From positions 1-10,592 of the forward strand of contig JAWOEH010000028.1 of the NCBI GenBank assembly GCA_046482855.1: a stretch of DNA of 10,592 nt, written 5' to 3'. The DNA is from CAYVSF01 sp046482855. GTDB taxonomy: Bacteria; Bacteroidota; Bacteroidia; Bacteroidales; UBA12077. Positions within the stretch are counted from its first letter, which is position 1. Each line of letters begins with the position of its first letter. A program made the position numbers and the translations under genes. The notes beneath the pieces are model-generated. The model did not search any database. It was not told where the DNA came from and saw only the letters and a program-made list of their open reading frames with translations. Shown piece after piece: positions 1 through 6,851 of this stretch.

Positions 1-245
1 TCGGTGAATTCGTACACCTGTTTTTCTCCATTCAGCGCCTTCTCGTAATGCTGGTCTAAAGAAACCGCGGGGGTGCCATCATTCTTATTGCAACCCAGCA
101 GTTTTCCCTGCTTATCAAATACTTCAATGCAAAAGGGAAGTTCACGAGCTAGTTCTTGGTACAGGGCAAGCTCTTCGGATTGTTGCGCAAGCTGCAATTC
201 AAGGTCTTGTATCTTTTGTTCCAGAGCTGAATGCGAATTTTTCAT
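1..245 (-). CDS. PAS-domain sensor protein, N-terminal fragment (runs off the left edge)
   Basis: An open frame reads leftward from an ATG at 243-245 to base 1 without a stop, giving the first 81 residues of a longer protein. It begins MKNSHSALEQKIQDLELQLA. Residues about 5-33 are a heptad-like, Glu/Gln/Leu-rich helix that looks like a short coiled coil. Residues from about 35 (ELPFCIEVFDKQGKLLGCN) have the pattern of the first strands of a PAS domain. A coiled coil followed by PAS at the N-terminus is typical of cytoplasmic sensor histidine kinases or PAS regulators in Bacteroidota, but the output domain lies outside the window, so the class is inferred. It is divergent from the dehydrogenase gene, with 206 bases between the two starts. 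No good promoter was seen. Confidence 0.7.
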   Translation of the reverse strand, partial: MKNSHSALEQKIQDLELQLAQQSEELALYQELARELPFCIEVFDKQGKLLGCNKNDGTPAVSLDQHYEKALNGEKQVYEFT

Positions 246-451
246 GGGTCGGGCTATTGGAGTGGTAATCTGCTATCCTTCAACAGTCAGATGAATACTA
301 TTGTTCAGGGTTTTTTAATTCCTTCACTGATATACGGATGTAGACATCTGATGTTACAACGGAAGCTGTTTCGTGAGAATTATAGGTACATTTTGTAAAC
401 AAATTTACTTCCGGTGTTTAAGTACAGTGTAACAATTAAAGAAAGGATATC
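246..451. promoter_or_regulatory. Divergent intergenic region with paired inverted repeats
   Basis: This 206-base gap separates two divergent genes and should hold both promoters. TGTTACA (352-358) and CGGAAG (360-365) are matched in reverse-complement order by CTTCCG (408-413) and TGTAACA (428-434), so a long imperfect stem is possible. A smaller inverted repeat, TTTGT-aa-ACAAA, sits at 392-403. A weak -7-like TACATTTT occurs at 387-394 without a well-spaced -33 box. AAAGGA at 442-447 lies four bases before the dehydrogenase ATG and is a plausible ribosome binding site. No transcription factor can be assigned. Confidence 0.3.
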
Positions 452-1213
452 ATGACTGATTTTACAAATAAGGTAGTATAGATAACCGGTGGTTCAGGAG
501 GAATTGGATCCACCGCAGCAAAAATGTTTGTCGATTTAGGGGCAAAAGTAATGCTTGTTGATATTGATGAAGACGCCTTAAAGAATGTTGTGAAGGAGAT
601 TGGCGAAGATAAGGCTGCCTATGTGGTAGCCGATGTGAGTAAGGAGAAAGAAGTAAAAAAGTATGTAGACGAAACAATTAAGAAGTTCAAGGGCATTGAT
701 GTGTTTTTCAATAACGCCGGTGTTGAAGGAAAAGTAAAGCCGTTGGATGAATATCCCCTGGAAGAGTTCGAGAAGGTGATTGATATCAACGTGAAAGGGG
801 TTTACTATGGTTTGCGTCATGTATTCCCGCATATGAAGGAAAAGGGGGGAAGTATCATTATGACTTCATCAGTTGCCGGTATGATGGGCACACCCAACGT
901 ATTGCCCTATGTTACCAGTAAGCATGCGGTAGTAGGAATGATGAAATCGGCAGCTCAAGAGGGCGCCCCTCATAAAATCCGGGTAAATACCATCAATCCA
1001 TCACCGGTGGATAACCGTATGATGCGTTCATTGGAAGAGGGATTTGCTCCCGAAGATGCCGAAGGTGCCAAAGCGGGCTTTGAGCAGTCAATTCCATTAG
1101 GCCGCTATGCTACTAATGAAGAGGTAGCCAATTTTGTACTCTTTTTAGCTGGCGACGAAAGTTCCTTTATTACCGGAACCATCAATCCTATTGATGGAGG
1201 TATGACAGCCTAG
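452..1213 (+). pseudogene. Short-chain dehydrogenase/reductase (SDR) with in-frame amber stop at codon 10
   Basis: The full frame is 253 codons, a normal length for a classical SDR, starting at ATG 452 with AAAGGA just upstream. The frame reads MTDFTNKVV, then TAG at 479-481, then ITGGSGGIGS. Every family hallmark lies in this one frame: the TGGSGGIG nucleotide-binding motif (codons 12-19), acidic VDID after strand 2 (suggesting NAD preference), NNAG (87-90), Asn113, and the catalytic Ser140, Tyr153 and Lys157 (YVTSK). Related SDRs have a hydrophobic residue at codon 10, and a single TTG-to-TAG change would produce this stop. A restart at ATG 524 would lose the glycine motif and probably cofactor binding. 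The gene ends with tandem TAG TAG. Three neighbouring genes also end in TAG, so the codon is a normal stop here. The cause is either a recent nonsense mutation or a base-call error. The substrate is unknown; these proteins are often annotated glucose 1-dehydrogenase or 3-oxoacyl-ACP reductase by similarity only. Confidence 0.85.
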
Positions 1214-1240
1214 TAGTTATAAAAATACCTTTAAGATGAA

Positions 1241-1271
1241 AAAGAGCAGGTTGCATAAGCGCCTGCTCTTT
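1241..1271. terminator. Bidirectional rho-independent terminator
   Basis: A perfect 10-bp stem, AAAGAGCAGG (1241-1250) with CCTGCTCTTT (1262-1271), encloses an 11-base loop. Read on the minus strand the stem runs into five T residues, so it best serves the acetyltransferase/hydrolase gene ending at 1313. On the plus strand only TTTATT follows, which gives weaker termination for the dehydrogenase ending at 1213. It sits between two convergent genes, where a shared terminator is expected. Confidence 0.8.
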
Positions 1272-1312
1272 ATTGATCTTGTTCTTTCGTTTGAATGAGT
1301 TAGGAATTATAA

Positions 1313-2887
1313 CTATTGGTTCTGTGGCCCATTTTGCGAGGGCCGCTTGTGCTCCACACGGTATAAGTCGGAACGTCGATCTTTCCGATTCCGCACACTT
1401 CCAAATTGATGTAGTTCGCGAAGCAGGTCGATATCTACATCGGCAATCAGAATCATTTCGGTGTTGGGGGTGGCTTCCGCTTTCACTCCATTCACCGGAA
1501 AGGAGAAGTCGCAAGGGGTGAACACCATCGATTGTGCATACTGAATATCCATGTTGTGTACTTTTGGCAGGTTGCCCACGCTTCCGGCAATGGCTACGTA
1601 GCACTCATTTTCGATGGCACGCGCCTGAGCACAGGCACGTACGCGCGAATAACCATTCTGTGTGTCGGTGAGGAAGGGGACAAACAGTATGTCCATGCCT
1701 TCGTCGGCCAGAATGCGGCTTAGCTCCGGAAATTCAATGTCGTAGCAAATGAGTACGCCAATCTTCCCACAATCGGTATCAAACGTTTGGATACCTCTGC
1801 CTCCCTGTAAGCCCCATACCTTTGTTTCGTCAGGCGTAACATGTAACTTTTCGAACGATTCAATTGCGCCATCGCGTTTACATAGGTACCCCACATTGTA
1901 GAGCTTGTTGTTTACCACCTTCGGCATGCTTCCGCTGATGATGTTGATGTTGTAGGAAATGGCCAGTTCCGAGAATTTTTGCGCCAGTTCATCGGTATGG
2001 GAGGCCAGCATCCGGATGGCTTGTGCCTCGCCCAAATGGTTGTATTTTGCCATCAGGGGCGCATTGAAGAACTCCGGGAAGAGGGCGAAGTCGGCCCGAT
2101 AGCCTGAAACCGCATCGATGAAATATTCCGCCTGCTGCATCAGTTCGTCCACATCCTTGTACAAACGCATCTGCCACTGGATAAGCCCCAGGCGGATCAC
2201 TTTTTTGACGTAGGTGGCTTTTTTTACCGGTTTTTCGTAATAGATATTGTTCCACTCCAGAATTACAGCATAATCGCCTGACTCACGATCTTTTCCCAGG
2301 TATCTTTTAAGAATTTTTGCCGGGTGGAAATCGTTGGACATCTGAAAATCGAGCACAGGATCATGAATCTCCTTTCGCCTGACTTTGGCAATGTACTCCT
2401 TGGGCGATAGCTGGTGGGCATATTTGTGGTAGTTGGGTATGCGGCCGCCAAAGACAATGCCTTTCAGATTAAGTCGTTCGCATAACTCCTTGCGGTAATC
2501 GTATAGCCGACGGCCCAGCCTTAATCCACGAAATTTTGGCCGGATGAAGACTTCGATGCCATAGAGTATATCGCCCTCCGGGTCGTGCGTGCCAAATCGC
2601 GAGTAGTCGGTGATTTCGTCGTAGGTGTGCCCGTTTTCGTATTTTTCGTAATCCACAATAATTGCGAGCGCACAGCCTGCCAGTTGGTTGTTTACTTTTA
2701 TTACCACCTGTCCCTCCTTAAATTTGTCGACCAGGGTTTGTAGCTCTTTTTCTTCCCAATAATCGTGACGCATGTTTTCATACGCCTCCACCATGGCTTC
2801 CTTTAGTTCGGGGTAGTCGGCAGGTGTTAAAAATGTGAGTTCAATGTTTTCAATATCTTCCATATAACTATAATCTGTACCTATCAT
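1313..2887 (-). CDS. Bifunctional GNAT N-acetyltransferase / carbon-nitrogen hydrolase
   Basis: This 524-residue protein fuses two enzymes. Residues about 15-215 form a GNAT acetyltransferase with the acetyl-CoA loop RGLRLGRRL (120-128). Residues about 230-510 form a nitrilase-superfamily hydrolase with the expected Glu-Lys-Cys triad: Glu272 in LFPEFF, Lys347 in SFEKLHV and Cys381 in LICYDIEFPELSR. The same architecture is known from Bacillus subtilis YhcX and many Bacteroidota proteins. The hydrolase should cleave an amide or nitrile C-N bond, and the GNAT domain should acetylate an amine; neither substrate can be read from the sequence. There is no signal peptide, so it is cytoplasmic. The start is uncertain: TATCTTTA (2891-2898, minus strand) resembles a -7 box only three bases before the first ATG, so the ATG at 2861-2863 (residue 9, MEDIENIEL) is at least as likely. 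It is a single gene with a terminator at 1241-1271. Confidence 0.93.
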   Translation of the reverse strand: MIGTDYSYMEDIENIELTFLTPADYPELKEAMVEAYENMRHDYWEEKELQTLVDKFKEGQVVIKVNNQLAGCALAIIVDYEKYENGHTYDEITDYSRFGTHDPEGDILYGIEVFIRPKFRGLRLGRRLYDYRKELCERLNLKGIVFGGRIPNYHKYAHQLSPKEYIAKVRRKEIHDPVLDFQMSNDFHPAKILKRYLGKDRESGDYAVILEWNNIYYEKPVKKATYVKKVIRLGLIQWQMRLYKDVDELMQQAEYFIDAVSGYRADFALFPEFFNAPLMAKYNHLGEAQAIRMLASHTDELAQKFSELAISYNINIISGSMPKVVNNKLYNVGYLCKRDGAIESFEKLHVTPDETKVWGLQGGRGIQTFDTDCGKIGVLICYDIEFPELSRILADEGMDILFVPFLTDTQNGYSRVRACAQARAIENECYVAIAGSVGNLPKVHNMDIQYAQSMVFTPCDFSFPVNGVKAEATPNTEMILIADVDIDLLRELHQFGSVRNRKDRRSDLYRVEHKRPSQNGPQNQ

Positions 2888-2890
2888 GGG

Positions 2891-2924
2891 TAAAGATAAA
2901 CGATCTTCCCGAATATTGTTTATC
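2891..2924 (-). promoter_or_regulatory. Candidate -7 box and overlapping inverted repeat upstream of the GNAT/hydrolase gene
   Basis: On the minus strand TATCTTTA (2891-2898) matches seven of eight positions of the Bacteroidota -7 consensus TAnnTTTG. No convincing -33 TTTG lies 19-20 bases further up. GATAAAC (2895-2901) and GTTTATC (2918-2924) form a perfect 7-bp inverted repeat with 16 bases between them, overlapping the -7 box, and could be an operator. If this box is used, transcription starts close to the first ATG, favouring the ATG at 2861-2863. Confidence 0.3.
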
Positions 2925-2947
2925 GAGATTAAAAATACACTGCGAGA

Positions 2948-2979
2948 GTTGCTTTTATGGCTAACTTATCGTAGGTTTA
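2948..2979 (+). promoter_or_regulatory. Candidate Bacteroidota promoter for the small exported protein
   Basis: GTTG (2948-2951) resembles the -33 element TTTG. TAGGTTTA (2972-2979) resembles the -7 element TAnnTTTG in seven of eight positions. The spacer is 20 bases, within the known range. The ATG follows 37 bases downstream. This is a consensus match by eye, not an experimental site. Confidence 0.4.
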
Positions 2980-3016
2980 TTGTGTGTGAAGATCTTAACC
3001 AAATAACCCAATCCAA

Positions 3017-3454
3017 ATGAAACGATCATTTCTGATTTTATCCATTGTTTGTGTTTTTGCAGTAAGCCATGCATTTTCTCAACTCAGTGTTACCAGCTAC
3101 TCGATTCATGCGGTAGGTGTGAACACAAGCACTACAAAACAGATGACAGGGGAGTTGAAAGTGTTTGCCAATCGCGATTACGATGATTTGGTAATGGAGC
3201 TTTCGCTTAGCTACAATTTTGCCTCTTCCGATTATCATCGGTTTTCGGCAGGCTTTGGTATCAATGCGGTTCCTTTTGCCGAGGCCGAGCCATTAAATGC
3301 GTTCACTTTTCCTGTGCAATTGGAAGTATTTCCAATTCAGGTGTTTAAGCGCTTGTCGCTGGTTTTTGAAGTGGCACCTGAATGGGTTTTTGAAGATCCC
3401 ATGAGACTGCGCACACTTTGGGGTTTGCGCTATAGTTTTGGGCAGAAGGAATAG
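3017..3454 (+). CDS. Small exported protein, predicted beta-rich, function unknown
   Basis: This 145-residue protein begins MKRSFLILSIVCVFAVSHAF and has a clear Sec signal peptide. The likely cleavage is after AFS, leaving Gln22 as the mature N-terminus, a pattern frequent in Bacteroidota. The mature part of about 124 residues alternates hydrophobic and polar residues in short runs (ELKVFANRDYDDLVMELSLSY, FTFPVQLEVFPIQVF) and ends LWGLRYSFGQKE. Those aromatic-rich terminal strands resemble a small outer-membrane or periplasmic beta-barrel/sandwich protein. I do not recognise a named family. The start has no Shine-Dalgarno sequence, which is normal in this phylum. It converges on the DUF3124 gene 19 bases away and is not in an operon. 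Confidence 0.85.
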   Translation: MKRSFLILSIVCVFAVSHAFSQLSVTSYSIHAVGVNTSTTKQMTGELKVFANRDYDDLVMELSLSYNFASSDYHRFSAGFGINAVPFAEAEPLNAFTFPVQLEVFPIQVFKRLSLVFEVAPEWVFEDPMRLRTLWGLRYSFGQKE

Positions 3455-3466
3455 CTGTTTTCTGCC
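3441..3466. terminator. Weak hairpin between convergent genes
   Basis: GGCAGAA (3441-3447) pairs with TTCTGCC (3460-3466) across a 12-base loop that contains the stop codon of the exported protein gene. It lies where a shared terminator would be useful, but neither strand has a strong T-run after the stem, so its role is uncertain. Confidence 0.25.
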
Positions 3467-3473
3467 TTCCCGG

Positions 3474-3989
3474 CTACTCTGATACCTTTATACCTCGTGT
3501 AAGAAATGATAAGCCCTGTTGACCGCTTGTGGAGATCATCACCGACTCAAAAACAGGTTCGTGATGGACGTTTGCTATTCCCCAGTCGAAAAGAAAGTTG
3601 GCTCCCGTTCCGCCGGTTTTATCCGTCTCTTCAATCACAATATCCATCGTTTCAAGAGGTTGTAAGGCAATGGGTTGGTTGAGGTAGGCGTTCAGTTTAT
3701 CGCCTTTTGAGTTGTAATAGTCGGCCACAAACAAATACAATGTGTCGGCCGGTGATACGTTTCGCATACTTACTGTAACTGTAAGATTATAGGTTTTTTC
3801 CTCGTGCAGTTGATAGATTTGAGAGTATACAGGTAGGTAGGTCGTACCGGTATGTAGATCTTGCGGAACAGCCCGGTTTAATTCATGTGAATGTATAAGC
3901 TTTTTGTTATTTGGTTGGTTTTTATTGGTTGGCTTACAGGTAGTTAATAGCGAGAGTGTCAGGATGGATATGATTAGATAATTTTTCAT
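3474..3989 (-). CDS. DUF3124 family lipoprotein
   Basis: This 171-residue protein starts MKNYLIISILTLSLLTTCKP. The hydrophobic stretch ends in LTTC, a lipobox-like site with Cys18 as the likely lipidated residue; Thr at the position before Cys is less usual than Gly, Ala or Ser. The mature part matches my memory of DUF3124 (PF11322): YLPVYSQIY (51-59), TVSMRNVSPADTLYL (72-86), ADYYNSKGDKLNAYL (89-103), GGTGANFLFDW (126-136) and the C-terminal FESVMIS...GLSFLTRG. No biochemical function is established for the family that I know of. It should be anchored in the inner or outer membrane, facing the periplasm. It is monocistronic, convergent with the exported protein at 3017-3454, and ends in TAG. 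Confidence 0.87.
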   Translation of the reverse strand: MKNYLIISILTLSLLTTCKPTNKNQPNNKKLIHSHELNRAVPQDLHTGTTYLPVYSQIYQLHEEKTYNLTVTVSMRNVSPADTLYLFVADYYNSKGDKLNAYLNQPIALQPLETMDIVIEETDKTGGTGANFLFDWGIANVHHEPVFESVMISTSGQQGLSFLTRGIKVSE

Positions 3990-4023
3990 TTCTGCTTTTT
4001 CGGTTCATTAAATTTGTTACGCA

Positions 4024-4031
4024 TAAAGATA
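4024..4031 (-). promoter_or_regulatory. Candidate -7 box for the DUF3124 gene
   Basis: The minus strand reads TATCTTTA, matching seven of eight positions of TAnnTTTG, 34 bases before the ATG. No convincing -33 TTTG was seen at the proper distance, so support is only partial. Confidence 0.3.
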
Positions 4032-4166
4032 CAAAAATATCAGCAATGAATATGGGTTATTTCAACTTGTAATAAAAGCATTGATGACTAATGTTTGATT
4101 GATTTAACTGTAAGGAGGAACGTAGTTTAGGGTGTTGTTTGCTATTAATTTTTTCTGCTTGAAAAT

Positions 4167-5513
4167 TTATATTAATTGCTCCCGCTTGAAAGTGTAACGC
4201 AAAATAATAAGGGATACAATGGCCGCAATGAAATCCGCTGCCGGAAAAGCAATCCAAACACCATCCAGTCCAAGGTTGCCAATTTTTGGGAGGATAAGGA
4301 TCAGGGGTGTAACCAGTAATACCCACCGTTGTATAGCCAGCAGAAAAGCTTGTTTCGCCTGGCCCATTGCCTGGTGAATGCCCATGGCCATGGTGCTTAC
4401 ACCCATGAGCCACATCATCATCACCACAATCCGCAAAGCACGCGGCCCTTGCTCCAGCAGCTCCTGTTCATTTGTGAAGAGCAGGAAGATTTGACGGGAG
4501 AAAAGTTCAAAAAGAAGAACTGCCACGGCTCCATATATCAGCGAATACTTGATGACCAGCTTTACCGTGTGTTTAACCCTTTCGTATTTGTGGGCTCCGT
4601 AGTTGTAGCCCACAATGGGTTGCATCCCTTGATTTAATCCAAATAAGGGCATGCCAAAGAAAAGGGTGGTTTTGTAGATAATACCAAAAATGGCAATGGC
4701 CGTATCGCCTCCCAGCGCTCCCAGGGTGTGGTTGAGCACAATATTGGCAAAACTACTGGACGAGCGCATACCAAATCCCGACAGGCCTATTGACAGGGAA
4801 GGTTTTAGGATGTGTTTCTGAAGTTTTAAGTAGCGTAGTTTAATGGAGATAATGCTTTTTGAGCTGGCAAAATACCTGATAAGATAGAGCAGGGTGGTAA
4901 ATTTTCCTGCAATTGTAGCCCAGGCAGCTCCTTTTATTCCCATATCCAGCGGAAAAATAAAGAGGTAATCGAGCAGTGTATTAACGGCTATTCCCAAAAG
5001 CATGGCAATCATCGCATCACGGGCAAATCCTTCGGCCCGCAGGTAGTTGTTGGTGCCTACACAAAAGGGGAACCATAACATCCCGATAAACACTATCTGA
5101 CCATAGTCGTGTGCATAGGGGAGGATGGTTGCGGTGGCGCCAAAGGCCTGCATAATCGGATCGGTAAATAATAGCCCTATGGTGCTGAAGAGAATGCCTG
5201 TCAAGATGATGAGAAGAAAGCCGTTTCCGGCAATGGCATTGACTTCACGAACATCGCCCTTGCCCAGTTTGCGCGAGATGAGGGTGGAGGTGCCAATGCC
5301 TATCAAATGGGCAAATGAGGAGATAATGGCAATAATAGGCAGCACAATGGCAACTGCTGCAATGCCCACCGATCCAACGCCGCGACCTACAAATATGGTG
5401 TCGATTACATTGTAGATAGCATTGGCAAACATGGCCACCATCGAGGGTAACGACAAGCTAATGAGCAGTCGGCTGATTTTGGTGCTTCCCAGTTTGGTGT
5501 AATTGTCGGCCAT
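4167..5513 (-). CDS. MATE family multidrug efflux transporter
   Basis: This 448-residue integral membrane protein has the twelve-helix plan of the MATE family, with two MatE halves. The first half runs about residues 12-225 and starts ISRLLISLSLPSMVAMFANA with NVIDTIFVGRGVGSVGIAAV at helices 1-2. The conserved GIGTSTLISRKLGKGD stretch (about 72-87) links helices 2 and 3. The second half includes GGDTAIAIFGIIYKT and GLNQGMQPIVGYNYGAHKYERV (about 268-315). The C-terminus ends in a short charged tail after a last helix. MATE pumps export cationic drugs or metabolites across the inner membrane by Na+ or H+ antiport; the layout looks MepA-like rather than NorM-like, but the substrate cannot be predicted. 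Length is normal and nothing is missing. It is a single gene with a perfect -7 box just upstream; no terminator was found after it. Confidence 0.95.
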   Translation of the reverse strand: MADNYTKLGSTKISRLLISLSLPSMVAMFANAIYNVIDTIFVGRGVGSVGIAAVAIVLPIIAIISSFAHLIGIGTSTLISRKLGKGDVREVNAIAGNGFLLIILTGILFSTIGLLFTDPIMQAFGATATILPYAHDYGQIVFIGMLWFPFCVGTNNYLRAEGFARDAMIAMLLGIAVNTLLDYLFIFPLDMGIKGAAWATIAGKFTTLLYLIRYFASSKSIISIKLRYLKLQKHILKPSLSIGLSGFGMRSSSSFANIVLNHTLGALGGDTAIAIFGIIYKTTLFFGMPLFGLNQGMQPIVGYNYGAHKYERVKHTVKLVIKYSLIYGAVAVLLFELFSRQIFLLFTNEQELLEQGPRALRIVVMMMWLMGVSTMAMGIHQAMGQAKQAFLLAIQRWVLLVTPLILILPKIGNLGLDGVWIAFPAADFIAAIVSLIILRYTFKREQLI

Positions 5514-5532
5514 GTATTGTTTTTTGGTTTTG

Positions 5533-5540
5533 CAAAGATA
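5533..5540 (-). promoter_or_regulatory. Candidate -7 box for the MATE gene
   Basis: The minus strand reads TATCTTTG, a full match to the Bacteroidota -7 consensus TAnnTTTG, 19 bases before the ATG. A -33 TTTG at 19-20 bases is not evident. The implied leader is very short, about 12-15 bases. Confidence 0.4.
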
Positions 5541-5750
5541 TAAAACACGTTTGGCTACTTATGACAATATGAAATGATTATGGTTTGCTAAGATTTCATC
5601 AATCCTATTAAAATTGGCTTTTTTAGGTCATCACATTTTTCAATTGTTTAACGAGAACCCGATACCGCGGCATGCACTAATTATGCTCTGAGGTTCGCCT
5701 TTGCTTGCCGGGGTTGATTCTGGTGTTTTGTTCTTAATTAAAACAGGAGA

Positions 5751-6677
5751 TTATTTTGCTTCTCTTGCTTTCTTCTCCATGGGCAGTATGCAGGTGTAGA
5801 CAAACCGATTTACAGGCGTAGGTACACCATATTGTTTGCCTAACCTGACCACAGTACCGTTTTGGTACTCAATTTCTGAAGGACGATCATTTAGCACATC
5901 TCGGGTAAGCGATGAGGCAGAGTGGTAGGGGAAGGTATCGATGAACGAAATTGTTCTCTCCAGAAAGGTATCCGGTATGGTCACCCCTGCCTTTTGCGAT
6001 AGGGCAAACACCTCCTCAAGCAATTCTATCATGAGCTCACGTGTTTCAGGCAGTTCCCGAAGTTCGCCATAGGTTGTTCGGGTTACGGCAAGCAACCCAC
6101 TGATGCAAATGGTTATGAATTTTTTCCATAGCTCTGCAGTTATGTCATCGGCAACTTTCGATTTGATGCCTGCTTCGCTGAAGAGCGATTGTAGTTTTTG
6201 TGTGTCGGCAGATCTTTCCCGATGAAATTCACCAAAAACAATGGTAGGTGTCACCCCTTTGTGTTGGATTACTCCCGGGGCCTTTACCAGGCTGATGATG
6301 CGACACAAACCACCCAGTATTTGCGTTTTCGGAACATGTTGGCTTACTTCATCAGCTGCCATGATGCCGTTTTGGAGGGGAAGAATACGGGTATGATCAT
6401 GCATGATAGCAGGCAATTCAGGAGCCACTTCCTTTACTTGCCAAGCCTTTACGCCTAAAATGATGAGGTCGGCTTTGCCTAGTTCCGCTATTGTGTCCAT
6501 TGCATGGACTTTGGGCAGATGGAAATCGCCATCAACCGATTGCACTTGGAGCCCGTTTTCTCTTAAGGCTTCCAGATGCGCGCCTCTTGCTAAAAAGCTC
6601 ACCTGGTTTCCTGCTTGTGCCAATTTGGCGCCAAAATACCCGCCAACGCCTCCGGTACCGATGATTGCAATATGCAT
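5751..6677 (-). CDS. panE: 2-dehydropantoate 2-reductase (ketopantoate reductase)
   Basis: This 308-residue protein reduces 2-dehydropantoate to pantoate with NADPH, a step of pantothenate and coenzyme A synthesis in the cytoplasm. The N-terminal Rossmann domain opens IIGTGGVGGYFGAKLA with the GxGGxG motif at residues 7-12. Arg31 in ARGAHLEAL matches the NADPH 2'-phosphate-binding Arg of E. coli PanE. LQNG gives Asn104. The C-terminal helical domain carries the catalytic Lys186 in AELWKKF, and Glu268 in RPSEIEYQNG matches the substrate-binding acidic residue. Length is normal. The assignment to the PanE/ApbA family is strong. The exact substrate is less certain because many genomes hold several paralogues, and no other pantothenate gene is nearby. 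The start ATG at 6675-6677 has AAGGGA upstream and a good promoter candidate. Confidence 0.92.
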   Translation of the reverse strand: MHIAIIGTGGVGGYFGAKLAQAGNQVSFLARGAHLEALRENGLQVQSVDGDFHLPKVHAMDTIAELGKADLIILGVKAWQVKEVAPELPAIMHDHTRILPLQNGIMAADEVSQHVPKTQILGGLCRIISLVKAPGVIQHKGVTPTIVFGEFHRERSADTQKLQSLFSEAGIKSKVADDITAELWKKFITICISGLLAVTRTTYGELRELPETRELMIELLEEVFALSQKAGVTIPDTFLERTISFIDTFPYHSASSLTRDVLNDRPSEIEYQNGTVVRLGKQYGVPTPVNRFVYTCILPMEKKAREAK

Positions 6678-6698
6678 ATCCCTTGTTTTTTAGTAGAT

Positions 6699-6729
6699 TA
6701 AAGATAAGGTCTTTTCTTTAGATTTGAAA
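6699..6729 (-). promoter_or_regulatory. Candidate Bacteroidota promoter for panE
   Basis: On the minus strand TTTC (6726-6729) as the -33 element and TATCTTTA (6699-6706) as the -7 element are separated by 19 bases, matching three of four and seven of eight consensus positions. The ATG lies 21 bases downstream of the -7 box. Confidence 0.45.
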
Positions 6730-6800
6730 AGAGCCTGTTTCGATTGTGCATCCAAAAGCTTTGTTGCTTTATTGCACACTTATGTTCGTACACTTGTTTA

Positions 6801-6833
6801 TATAAAAAAGACCGCCCTTTTTGGGGGCGGCCT
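6801..6833 (-). terminator. Strong rho-independent terminator of the C69 dipeptidase gene
   Basis: On the minus strand a 9-bp GC-rich stem, AGGCCGCCC with GGGCGGTCT (one G-T pair), encloses a 7-base loop and is followed by six T residues. It begins 18 bases after the dipeptidase stop codon. On the plus strand the T-run is short (TTCTTTTGG), so it works mainly leftward and insulates panE. Confidence 0.88.
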
Positions 6834-6851
6834 TCTTTTGGTTTAATCTTT

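Noticed and set aside
479..481. Programmed amber readthrough or pyrrolysine insertion in the dehydrogenase
   Set aside because: TAG ends several intact genes in the same window, no insertion element was seen downstream, and SDR enzymes are not known to need a special residue in the first beta strand. A mutation or base error is simpler.
1188..1604. 138-residue minus-strand frame across the terminator region
   Set aside because: It overlaps the acetyltransferase/hydrolase gene in another frame and crosses the terminator at 1241-1271; low-complexity composition.
5724..5745. Terminator for panE
   Set aside because: TGTTTT/AAAACA can form a 6-bp A+T stem, but it is weak and has no following T-run on the minus strand.
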